Shown here: piece by piece, positions 1 to 5,613 of the stretch
How positions within the stretch are numbered: the stretch's first letter is position 1
Layout: each line of letters begins with the position of its first letter
DNA from: Ruminococcus sp. UBA4240
GTDB lineage: Bacteria; Bacillota; Clostridia; Oscillospirales; Ruminococcaceae
Length of the DNA: 16,296 nucleotides
Direction of reading: 5' to 3'
NCBI GenBank assembly: GCA_002395525.1
Contig: DGXE01000082.1
Location: 1 to 16,296 of the forward strand
Position numbers and translations under genes: made by a program
The notes under the pieces: generated by a model
What the model was told of the DNA's origin: nothing
Database searches by the model: none
The model's input: the letters and a program-made list of their open reading frames with translations, nothing else

Positions 1-153
1 AACACCCGTGATGCCATGACCGCCACCGTGGAGAACGTCCCCTTTGAGCTTTTAGAGCACATTACGGCACGCATCACCAGCGAAGTGGAGAACGTGAACC
101 GTGTGCTCTACGACCTGACACCCAAGCCCTCAGCGACTATTGAATGGGAATGA
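1..153 (+). CDS. guaA: GMP synthase (glutamine-hydrolysing), C-terminal end only
   Basis: The window opens inside an ORF whose last 50 residues read NTRDAMTATVENVPFELLEH and end in SATIEWE before TGA. This is the dimerisation-domain tail of GuaA, which aminates XMP to GMP using glutamine and ATP in the cytosol; the family typically ends in (A/T)IEWE. Only the last 50 codons are present, so the glutaminase and ATP-pyrophosphatase domains lie upstream of the window. The stop codon sits inside a 17-bp sequence that recurs at 4447-4463, marking guaA as the integration target of the following island. Insertion leaves the protein end intact because the attachment core carries the final codons. Confidence 0.93.
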   Translation, partial: NTRDAMTATVENVPFELLEHITARITSEVENVNRVLYDLTPKPSATIEWE

Positions 154-158
154 TGCCC
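142..158 (+). repeat. Left attachment-site repeat (attL-like), in the guaA 3' end
   Basis: GAATGGGAATGATGCCC is identical to 4447-4463 and the identity stops at both edges (141 T versus C, 159 G versus C). It encodes the final Glu-Trp-Glu-stop of guaA. It holds an imperfect dyad, GGGaATgATgCCC, as expected of a tyrosine-recombinase core site. Confidence 0.82.
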
Positions 159-293
159 GAAAATGATATAGAGTATCTCAGAGCCGTAGCGGTCGGAGAT
201 CTTGCAAAGGCGAGTGGTCTGGAGAACATGGATCGTCTGATTGCCAGAGAGCCGGTGTATGTGGCTATGGTGTGTGTAAAACAAAAGATTTAA
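153..293 (+). CDS. 46-aa ORF overlapping the guaA stop, unknown
   Basis: This ORF starts with the ATG that overlaps the guaA stop by one base (TGATG) and runs 46 codons: MPENDIEYLRAVAVGDLAKA, then residues through REPVYVAMVCVKQKI. There is no ribosome binding site of its own, so translation would depend on coupling to guaA termination. Both its start codon and its first proline lie in the attachment repeat, so integration itself places it behind guaA. The peptide looks like a small soluble helical protein and has no membrane segment. I do not recognise the family. It could be a real island gene using the guaA promoter, or the remnant of a longer gene. Confidence 0.45.
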   Translation: MPENDIEYLRAVAVGDLAKASGLENMDRLIAREPVYVAMVCVKQKI

Positions 294-304
294 TCTCTTA
301 ACCG

Positions 305-333
305 TTGACATTAAGTGCTTTTTACAGTATAAT
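305..333 (+). promoter_or_regulatory. Consensus sigma-A promoter for the methyltransferase
   Basis: TTGACA at 305-310 and TATAAT at 328-333 are separated by exactly 17 bp, a perfect consensus promoter. Transcription would begin near 340. A short inverted repeat, CTATgcgATAG (350-360), lies just upstream of the methyltransferase start and runs into its ribosome binding site (AGGTG, 359-363). It is a possible operator, but it is short and unproven. Confidence 0.85.
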
Positions 334-368
334 GGCAAGAGTACAAATACTATGCGATAGGTGATATT

Positions 369-1394
369 ATGACTCAACACCAGATAGTTACTGCTAATAG
401 CAATAACATGGATTTTATAGAAAGCGGAAGCGTAAATCTTATAGTAACTTCTCCGCCATATCCTATGATCGAAATGTGGGATGATTTATTTATAAGTCAA
501 GATAGCACAATAAAGAGCGATTTGGAAAACGGCGAAGGCTACTCTTCCTTTCTCAAAATGCACGCTCTTTTAAATTTAACATGGAAAGAATGCAACAGAG
601 TTCTTGCAGATCATGGGTTTATATGCATAAACATAGGTGATGCTACGAGAACTTTAGGAGGGGAATTTCAGCTTTTCTCCAGCCATTCAAAAATCATCGA
701 GTTCTTTTCAGCACTTGGATATAGTGTTATGCCCGATATTCTTTGGAGAAAGCCTTCAAACTCGCCTAATAAGTTTATGGGATCAGGTATGTATCCGGCA
801 GGAGCATACGTAACTTACGAACATGAGTACATATTGATATTCCGTAAGGGAGGAAAGCGCACTTTCAAAGGCAAAGAAAAGGAATACAGACAAAAGAGTG
901 CGTATTTTTGGGAAGAAAGAAATATATGGTTCTCTGATCTTTGGGAAGTAAAAGGTACTTCACAAGTATTGAACAATTCCGCTGTCAGAAACAGGAATGC
1001 ATCGTTTCCTTTTGAGATACCGTACAGGCTTGTAAATATGTATTCTGCCGAAAACGATACGGTTTTAGATCCGTTCTGCGGTCTTGGAACAACTAATCTT
1101 GCTTGTATGGCTGCACATCGAAACAGTATCGGTGTTGAGATTGATAAAGGAATAGCTGATTTAGCTCGTGAAAGACTTAATGTATCGGCTAATGACCTTA
1201 ATAAAATCATTAACAGCCGTATTTCTGCACATCTTAGCTTTATTGCATCACTGCCAGAAGAAAAGAAAGCAAAATGCTATCATAACGATCTTCACCAATT
1301 TCCAGTAAAGACCAAACAAGAAACAGCGATATATATATCAACTGTATCAAATCTCAAATACAACAACGGCTCTATAACTTGCGAATATACCTAA
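369..1394 (+). CDS. Site-specific DNA methyltransferase, beta-type (N4-C/N6-A), of the R-M system
   Basis: A 341-aa protein that would transfer a methyl group from S-adenosylmethionine to an exocyclic amino group of its recognition site, protecting host DNA from the adjacent endonuclease. The catalytic motif IV TSPPY is at residues 27-31, and the AdoMet-binding motif I DPFCGLGTT is at 234-242, followed by GVEID. Motif IV before motif I is the beta-class order, and TSPPY favours N4-cytosine methylation, though N6-adenine cannot be excluded. AGGTG at 359-363 sets the start. A perfect promoter drives it and a bidirectional terminator separates it from the convergent endonuclease gene. Pairing with an MjaI-family enzyme suggests CTAG as the target (inference). 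Confidence 0.88.
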   Translation: MTQHQIVTANSNNMDFIESGSVNLIVTSPPYPMIEMWDDLFISQDSTIKSDLENGEGYSSFLKMHALLNLTWKECNRVLADHGFICINIGDATRTLGGEFQLFSSHSKIIEFFSALGYSVMPDILWRKPSNSPNKFMGSGMYPAGAYVTYEHEYILIFRKGGKRTFKGKEKEYRQKSAYFWEERNIWFSDLWEVKGTSQVLNNSAVRNRNASFPFEIPYRLVNMYSAENDTVLDPFCGLGTTNLACMAAHRNSIGVEIDKGIADLARERLNVSANDLNKIINSRISAHLSFIASLPEEKKAKCYHNDLHQFPVKTKQETAIYISTVSNLKYNNGSITCEYT

Positions 1395-1400
1395 AAATAC

Positions 1401-1440
1401 GGACTGCTACTCACTATGAATGAATAGCAGTCCTGTTTTT
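1401..1440. terminator. Bidirectional terminator between the convergent M and R genes
   Basis: The perfect arms GGACTGCTA (1401-1409) and TAGCAGTCC (1425-1433) can extend inwards with one mismatch. Downstream is TGTTTTT on the plus strand, and the minus strand reads GTATTTTT. It can therefore end both the methyltransferase and the endonuclease transcripts. Confidence 0.85.
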
Positions 1441-2035
1441 AGTCTTCAATTTCTACAGTAATACCTGTTTTCTTTTTGGTGTAATAAATCATCTTAACAT
1501 TTACGTCTTCAGAGATACTGCGAGCATTTGTTGATTTAAATGTATCTGGCTTCACAGAATAAGCAGTATCGCCCACATATCCGTCTATTCCCTTTGATTC
1601 TTCCTCTGCGGTAGCAAATCGATAAGGGTGTCCGAGGATAGTCGAAAGCCTTTGTAAGATCGCTTGCTGAAAATATAATCCATTGTATGTTTTTGTGATA
1701 ACTAAGTCTTCTACCCAACGTTTTACCATGTCTTTGTCGATTAGAACAATGGCATCTTTGAGGTTTTTAACTTGTTTCCATATTTTCTCTGTAGCTTCGT
1801 TTACGGCATCAGGATACTTAGCCAGATACCATTCTTTCCATTTGGAAATAGTTACTTCATCAGTGCCATTCTCAAACTCAGGAAATAAATCGGAAAGTTT
1901 TCCAACTACTTTAGGACGAGTACCTTGGGCGTTCTGATTTGCCCAGTTAATTAACTGAGAAGTATATTTCGGAAAATCAGGTGATTCGGCTCCGTTCAAG
2001 GCTATGAGTTCATCGTTTTTAATATTAATTATCAT
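1439..2035 (-). CDS. MjaI-family type II restriction endonuclease (predicted CTAG)
   Basis: This 198-aa protein matches what I know of the MjaI restriction endonuclease family (RE_MjaI). Recognisable stretches are ESPDFPKYTSQLINWANQNA (17-36), GTRPKVVGKLSDLFPEF (38-54), VKRWVEDLVITKTYNGLYFQ (104-123) and EEESKGIDGYVGDTAYSVKP (144-163). The last is the likely nuclease core, with E146, D151 and K162 as candidate metal or catalytic residues. MjaI cuts CTAG, so that is the inferred target. The start was chosen at 2033-2035 because GGAGG lies 7 nt upstream; a longer frame to 2227 only reads through the controller gene in the wrong frame. The start overlaps the controller's end by 11 bp, indicating a C-R operon convergent with M. 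Confidence 0.85.
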   Translation of the reverse strand: MIINIKNDELIALNGAESPDFPKYTSQLINWANQNAQGTRPKVVGKLSDLFPEFENGTDEVTISKWKEWYLAKYPDAVNEATEKIWKQVKNLKDAIVLIDKDMVKRWVEDLVITKTYNGLYFQQAILQRLSTILGHPYRFATAEEESKGIDGYVGDTAYSVKPDTFKSTNARSISEDVNVKMIYYTKKKTGITVEIED

Positions 2036-2246
2036 GATTAACCTCCAAAAACAGTTTATACGTTTCGATTTCAAGTGCATCAGCAATTTTCTGAATATTG
2101 TCGAGAGATATACTCCTACGAAAACACTCAATATCGCTAATATATGTTCGATGCAATCCGCATTTCTCGGCGAATTTTTCTTGTGATAACCCAAGCAGCG
2201 TTCGATATCTTCTGACATTAGTTCCAAACACTTCGATAATATTCAA
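2025..2246 (-). CDS. XRE-family HTH regulator, probable R-M controller (C) protein
   Basis: A 73-aa single-domain protein with a Cro/C1-type helix-turn-helix at residues 21-40 (SQEKFAEKCGLHRTYISDIE), the size and architecture of R-M controller proteins. Such proteins bind a C-box upstream of their own gene and time endonuclease expression after methylation. It starts with TTG at 2244-2246 behind AGGTGG, which should limit translation. Its 3' end overlaps the endonuclease start by 11 bp, so the two are co-transcribed and probably translationally coupled. The C-before-R order is the usual one for C-controlled systems. A plain repressor is the alternative. The HTH call is sure; the C-protein role is inferred from context. 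Confidence 0.85.
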   Translation of the reverse strand: MNIIEVFGTNVRRYRTLLGLSQEKFAEKCGLHRTYISDIECFRRSISLDNIQKIADALEIETYKLFLEVNHDN

Positions 2247-2275
2247 AATACCACCTGCCTTTAGAATATAGATAA

Positions 2276-2304
2276 ATTATACAAGATCTCAGCTTATAAG
2301 TCTA
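2276..2304 (-). promoter_or_regulatory. Promoter and candidate C-box for the C-R operon
   Basis: Read on the minus strand, TAGACT (2304-2299) and TATAAT (2281-2276) are 17 bp apart, pointing at the controller gene. The 8-bp palindrome CTTATAAG (2293-2300) overlaps the -35 edge and the spacer, where a controller protein could act. The weak -35 with a perfect -10 fits regulated transcription; the operator role is inference. Confidence 0.55.
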
Positions 2305-2426
2305 CATACAATAAGTGTCCTCGGCTTTTATCATATTAACGTTCTATATACAATAATATAAGTTTATTGAACAGGTGATAAATACCTTGCAGACTGTGAA
2401 GAATAAATGAAAATATATATAATCAC

Positions 2427-2455
2427 TTGTATTCTATGATATATTGTGCTATAAT
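2427..2455 (+). promoter_or_regulatory. Promoter for the three-gene unknown operon
   Basis: An extended -10, TGcTATAAT, ends at 2455, with a weak -35 TTGTAT at 2427-2432 and a 17-bp spacer. It lies 44 bp before the first gene, in the 252-bp divergent region shared with the C-R operon. The rest of that region is very A+T rich and I see no other clear signal in it. Confidence 0.6.
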
Positions 2456-2498
2456 ATATCTATAAATTACCATTAATGTCTGAAAGAGGTTTTTGTTA

Positions 2499-3140
2499 AT
2501 GAAGAATTTTATACAATTTTCGGCTTTTGGAAACTATGAAGCATTTACCACAAGTAACGTTGAAAAATACATGGGATTAATTCAGTTTTTTAACACAAGA
2601 GGGTATAAGCCGATGACAGCTAATGAGTTAAAACTTCTGCCCAACGGACAAGCTCAGGTTTTTGTTATGCCAACTTTTCATAAAGGTGCAGATTTTAATA
2701 TTGATATCACAACAAGTCGCATTAATTTTAGTTTATCATCAATGGAAACAATTCAAAATCTTTTTGAATTGTTCAATTCGGAAATGAAAGAATTAATTGC
2801 AGATTTTACAACGAAATTTGAAGTTGTTTCTAATAGGCTTGCAATAAATTGTAATGTTGAAACTTCTTTACAAGACAATGAAGAAATAAATGAGATCGAT
2901 ATTGAAAATACTCACAAAACAGAATCTCACTTACGTCAATGTTTTCGTGGGAATATCAATAATGAAGAATGTAACATTATTGTTGAAAAAAATAATGTTA
3001 TATTAGCGAATATAACACAGTATGCTTATGATGTGAATACCATTGCTGAAAACGCCTCGTTTAGGTTTAAAGATCAAGCGTTTTTAACAATGCTCGATGC
3101 AATGGGAAATATGGTTTTATCAATAAAGGGAGATAGTTAA
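2499..3140 (+). CDS. Unknown 213-aa protein, first gene of the island three-gene operon
   Basis: Not recognised. It begins MKNFIQFSAFGNYEAFTTSN and is predicted soluble, with no signal peptide or membrane segment. Residues 1-85 alternate beta-like and helical segments (for example QAQVFVMPTF), a long amphipathic helix follows around residues 85-115, an acidic low-complexity stretch rich in Asn, Glu and Ile lies near 122-140, and a beta-rich end finishes in FLTMLDAMGNMVLSIKGDS. ATG at 2499 is preferred over TTG at 2493 because AAGAGG lies about 9 nt upstream. It is followed after 4 bp by the second gene, and its A+T bias differs clearly from the host genes. A defence, antidefence or sensor role is possible from location only. 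Confidence 0.75.
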   Translation: MKNFIQFSAFGNYEAFTTSNVEKYMGLIQFFNTRGYKPMTANELKLLPNGQAQVFVMPTFHKGADFNIDITTSRINFSLSSMETIQNLFELFNSEMKELIADFTTKFEVVSNRLAINCNVETSLQDNEEINEIDIENTHKTESHLRQCFRGNINNEECNIIVEKNNVILANITQYAYDVNTIAENASFRFKDQAFLTMLDAMGNMVLSIKGDS

Positions 3141-3144
3141 AATC

Positions 3145-3756
3145 ATGGGCAAATTAGGTATAGAGAGTGGCAGCTCAAATACAAATGGACGAACTGTAAA
3201 TTATATTTTTATCGATGATTTTGAAATAAATAATAATTCATATTCCAGTACTGTTCAGCATAATAATAATACAAGATATGAAAGCATCATAGAAAATGAT
3301 GATATTGTTATGCAGTTTAAGAGAATGCAGGCTGATTATATGGATAAGTACACTCCACAACTTACAAAACTATTATTAGAAACTTCTTTTGATACAGGTT
3401 ATCGTTCGCAAGCCGAGCTGTTTTTTGAGGAGTTATATGATAAACTTGGTACAATAGCTGATTCGATTCTACAAAATATATATTTGCAACATATGTATGA
3501 TGACAAGTACATTATTAAACATCTATTGTTTATAGTTATGAATTTACCTCCTGAGCGAAGAAGTATCATTCAAATAATTCCTGTTGCAGGTTTATCAAAT
3601 CCTGATATTGAAATTCAAGATTTATCTGTTAGATGTTTTGAATCTTGGAAGGACAACAGACATTTACCAGCTTTAAAAGAGCTTCTTGCTCGAACAAATA
3701 CTAAATGGTTTAAAGAGTATTTAAGTGAAGTTATTAATGAATTGGAAGTTGAATAG
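3145..3756 (+). CDS. Unknown 203-aa helical protein, HEAT-like C-terminal half
   Basis: Not recognised by family. The first 50 or so residues are polar and Asn-rich (VNYIFIDDFEINNNSYSS, then QHNNN), probably flexible. From residue 60 to the end it is almost wholly helical. The last 50 residues (DLSVRCFESWKDNRHLPALK and what follows) resemble a HEAT-type pair of helices, in which a unit is lost or retained by its position rather than by enzyme motifs. That suggests a protein-binding or scaffold role (inference). No catalytic motif, signal peptide or membrane segment is visible. It begins 4 bp after the first gene, with AAAGGGAG inside that gene's last codons, and ends directly against the third gene's ATG. 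Confidence 0.75.
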   Translation: MGKLGIESGSSNTNGRTVNYIFIDDFEINNNSYSSTVQHNNNTRYESIIENDDIVMQFKRMQADYMDKYTPQLTKLLLETSFDTGYRSQAELFFEELYDKLGTIADSILQNIYLQHMYDDKYIIKHLLFIVMNLPPERRSIIQIIPVAGLSNPDIEIQDLSVRCFESWKDNRHLPALKELLARTNTKWFKEYLSEVINELEVE

Positions 3757-4275
3757 ATGGTTTATTATATTAGAAAAATTTCTCGTCCAAAGTGGCAGGA
3801 AAATCCATTAAGTAGTGATCCCAATATTGCAGCTAAAGAGATAAACAATGTTTCTGCAGATGCAATAACTAACTGTTTGAAAACAACAAGCAATAAACTT
3901 TCTTTATGGAGAGTTGATGTTGATTCATATTCAATTGATGATATTATTCCACTAATAGTCGGATTTGAAAAGCCTAATACTTGTGATGTTGTTTATATTC
4001 CTGAAGAATATATTATTGATGCGGATTTAAATTTAGAACAATCGCAATCTGACGCCAATACTCCAATAGAAGAATTAAAGCAAACGCATTATAATGTAAT
4101 TGTACATAATTATGCAGGACTTGGAGTGTTTTCTAAGGTTGTTCTTCAATCTCTTCAAAATCATAAAAGATACCATGAAAAAGATATAAAGACTAAGCTA
4201 CGTGATTTGCTTGACAATCATATAATTGAACCAAATATGATTTCACCAAAACTGTATGAAAAAGTCAAAATATAA
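3757..4275 (+). CDS. Unknown 172-aa protein, third gene of the island operon
   Basis: Not recognised. It starts MVYYIRKISRPKWQENPLSS and contains an N-terminal segment with the feel of a small alpha/beta domain: NNVSADAITNCLKTTSNKLS, then LWRVDVDS, then a conserved-looking IPLIVGFEKPNTCDVVYIPE. A helical C-terminal half follows (HNYAGLGVFSKVVLQSLQNH onward). It is soluble and has no signal peptide. Its ATG follows the previous stop with no gap (TAGATG), so translation is almost surely coupled and the three products are probably made in fixed ratio, as in a complex. No function can be assigned. Confidence 0.75.
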   Translation: MVYYIRKISRPKWQENPLSSDPNIAAKEINNVSADAITNCLKTTSNKLSLWRVDVDSYSIDDIIPLIVGFEKPNTCDVVYIPEEYIIDADLNLEQSQSDANTPIEELKQTHYNVIVHNYAGLGVFSKVVLQSLQNHKRYHEKDIKTKLRDLLDNHIIEPNMISPKLYEKVKI

Positions 4276-4381
4276 CGCTATTAATCTTGACAACCGCTCC
4301 AATCTGCGCTCTACTCAATATGTCCACCGGCAACACAATGGCAACAAAAAATCAGACACTCCAAATCTGACAGACAACTGA
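4256..4381 (+). CDS. Possible 41-aa ORF or gene remnant at the island right end
   Basis: Beginning inside the last codons of the third operon gene in the +1 frame, ATG at 4256 opens 41 codons (MKKSKYNAINLDNRSNLRST, then a basic polar tail NGNKKSDTPNLTDN). There is no good ribosome binding site. The composition (Asn, Arg, Lys, Gln) recalls the end of a DNA-binding protein. It could be the eroded tail of a lost mobility gene or chance. The rest of 4276-4446 holds no gene; an inverted repeat CTTAAC/GTTAAG (4410-4429) lies near the attachment repeat, and a TTGACA at 4287-4292 has only a poor -10 partner. Confidence 0.22.
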   Translation: MKKSKYNAINLDNRSNLRSTQYVHRQHNGNKKSDTPNLTDN

Positions 4382-4446
4382 GATAATAGAGAGACCACGA
4401 ACGATAAAACTTAACTCAAACTGGTTAAGATTACGGTTCAATGAGC

Positions 4447-4463
4447 GAATGGGAATGATGCCC
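4447..4463 (+). repeat. Right attachment-site repeat (attR-like)
   Basis: Second exact copy of GAATGGGAATGATGCCC. It lies 41 bp before the GH5 start, so removing the island would put the guaA stop codon 46 bp upstream of the GH5 gene. The reading just before it (SEWE-stop) mimics the guaA end. Confidence 0.82.
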
Positions 4464-4504
4464 CTTCAGGCACAAAGGGCATGGACAGAAAGAAGGTGCA
4501 AACA

Positions 4505-5572
4505 ATGGGCTATACAGCACAGAGCCTGACAGAGAGGGTACGGATGGGCTACAACATCGGCGACTGCCTTGACGCATTCAGCCGTGAGAGAGTGACCGGG
4601 GAGAGGGAAACCCCCGACGGTCTGTCCAGCGAGACACTCTGGCACAATCCCCGTATCTCGGACAAATATATATACAATGTAAAAAAGGCGGGGTTTGATG
4701 CACTGCGCCTGCCTGTCACATGGTTCAACCACGTTGAGGGGGCAGACCACACCATAGACCCTGAGTGGCTGGACAGAGTGCAGCACCTTGTGGATGTGAG
4801 CCTTGATGCAGGGCTCATCACCGTACTTGACAGCCACCACGACGTGAACAGATACGGCATCCTCCCCTCCGATGAGTACCACGACAGCTCCGTGAAGTAC
4901 ATCACCGACATATGGTCACAGATAGCACGGCGCTTTGCGGGATATGACAGCCGCCTTGTGATGGAAGCCTTCAATGAGGTGCGCCTGCCCCGTGATGAGT
5001 ACGAGTGGCACGCAGATGACCGTGTGGAGCGGTGCAGGAGAGCCATACTCAACATCAACGACTACAACTGTGCCTTTGTGAATGCCGTGTACAGCGCAGG
5101 GGGAGAGAACACCGACCGTGTGCTGATGACAGAAGGGTATGCCGCCTGCATACAGGGCTTTATGAGCGAATACTTCGAGCTGCCGAAAACAGCCCCGGGC
5201 AAGCTGATGCTTTCCTGGCACTGCTACGGTCCTGTGGAGTTCTGCTTCCGCCTGGAAAACGGGGAGAATTATTCCGAATTTGACCCCGAGTATCCCAAAT
5301 CACTGAAATTCATACATGACTTTGAAGATATGAGCCGCAAATTCATAAGCAAGGGCATCCCTGTCTGGCTGACGGAATGGGGCTCTGTAAACAAGGACGG
5401 GAACCTGTCCCACCGCATAGCCCACGCCAAATGGACACGGGAGCTGTGCCGGCGGTACCACGCTACGGCTCTCTGGTGGGACAACGGCAAATACTCCGAC
5501 TTTGCCCTTGCCGACAGGAGAACAGGAGAGTTCACCGAGCATGAGCTGCTTGCCGCCATACTTGGGAAATGA
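4505..5572 (+). CDS. GH5-family glycoside hydrolase (endoglucanase-type), cytoplasmic
   Basis: A 355-aa single-domain retaining glycosidase of family GH5. It starts with the family's early motif RMGYNIGDCLDAF (13-25) and has GFDALRLPVTWFNH (63-76) and LDSHHDVN (109-116). The acid/base Glu is E158 in MEAFNEVR, the substrate-site His is in SWHCYG (237-242), and the nucleophile E291 is in WLTEWGS, followed by ALWWDNGK. The acid/base motif reads NEV where most relatives have NEP. There is no signal peptide, dockerin or binding module, unusual for a cellulase, so it probably acts on imported oligosaccharides in the cytosol (inference). The start at 4505 has AGGTG 6 nt upstream; an in-frame ATG at 4481 lacks a well-spaced site. 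Its stop overlaps the upstream end of the GH44 frame. Confidence 0.88.
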   Translation: MGYTAQSLTERVRMGYNIGDCLDAFSRERVTGERETPDGLSSETLWHNPRISDKYIYNVKKAGFDALRLPVTWFNHVEGADHTIDPEWLDRVQHLVDVSLDAGLITVLDSHHDVNRYGILPSDEYHDSSVKYITDIWSQIARRFAGYDSRLVMEAFNEVRLPRDEYEWHADDRVERCRRAILNINDYNCAFVNAVYSAGGENTDRVLMTEGYAACIQGFMSEYFELPKTAPGKLMLSWHCYGPVEFCFRLENGENYSEFDPEYPKSLKFIHDFEDMSRKFISKGIPVWLTEWGSVNKDGNLSHRIAHAKWTRELCRRYHATALWWDNGKYSDFALADRRTGEFTEHELLAAILGK

Positions 5573-5613
5573 TGAGTACAACACACTGCAAAAACTTTAA
5601 GGGGGGTGAGGGC

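Larger units (their letters stand above)
142..4463. mobile_element. Genomic island inserted at the guaA 3' end
   Basis: A perfect 17-bp direct repeat (GAATGGGAATGATGCCC) bounds this segment; the left copy overlaps the guaA stop codon. The 3' end of guaA is a known insertion hot spot for tyrosine-recombinase islands, and the known target core is very like the sequence seen here. The enclosed DNA is visibly richer in A+T than the flanks, above all at 2247-4400. Its cargo is accessory: a 46-aa ORF, a restriction-modification system and a three-gene operon of unknown function. No integrase, excisionase, relaxase or replication gene can be read between the repeats, so the element is probably non-autonomous or a decayed remnant. 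That it is an island is well supported; its mobility is inference. Confidence 0.8.

Noticed and set aside
1439..2227. Longer 262-aa version of the endonuclease
   Set aside because: The extra N-terminal part is the controller gene read in another frame, while a GGAGG site marks the start at 2035 and the family-like sequence begins there.
2025..2246. HTH plus downstream gene as a toxin-antitoxin pair
   Set aside because: The downstream protein matches the MjaI endonuclease family and a methyltransferase lies next to it, so an R-M system explains all three genes.
5569..5613. ATG start for the GH44 gene at 5569
   Set aside because: It gives a 15-residue extension ahead of a clean signal peptide and has no ribosome site, while TTG at 5614 has AAGGGGGGTG at the right distance.
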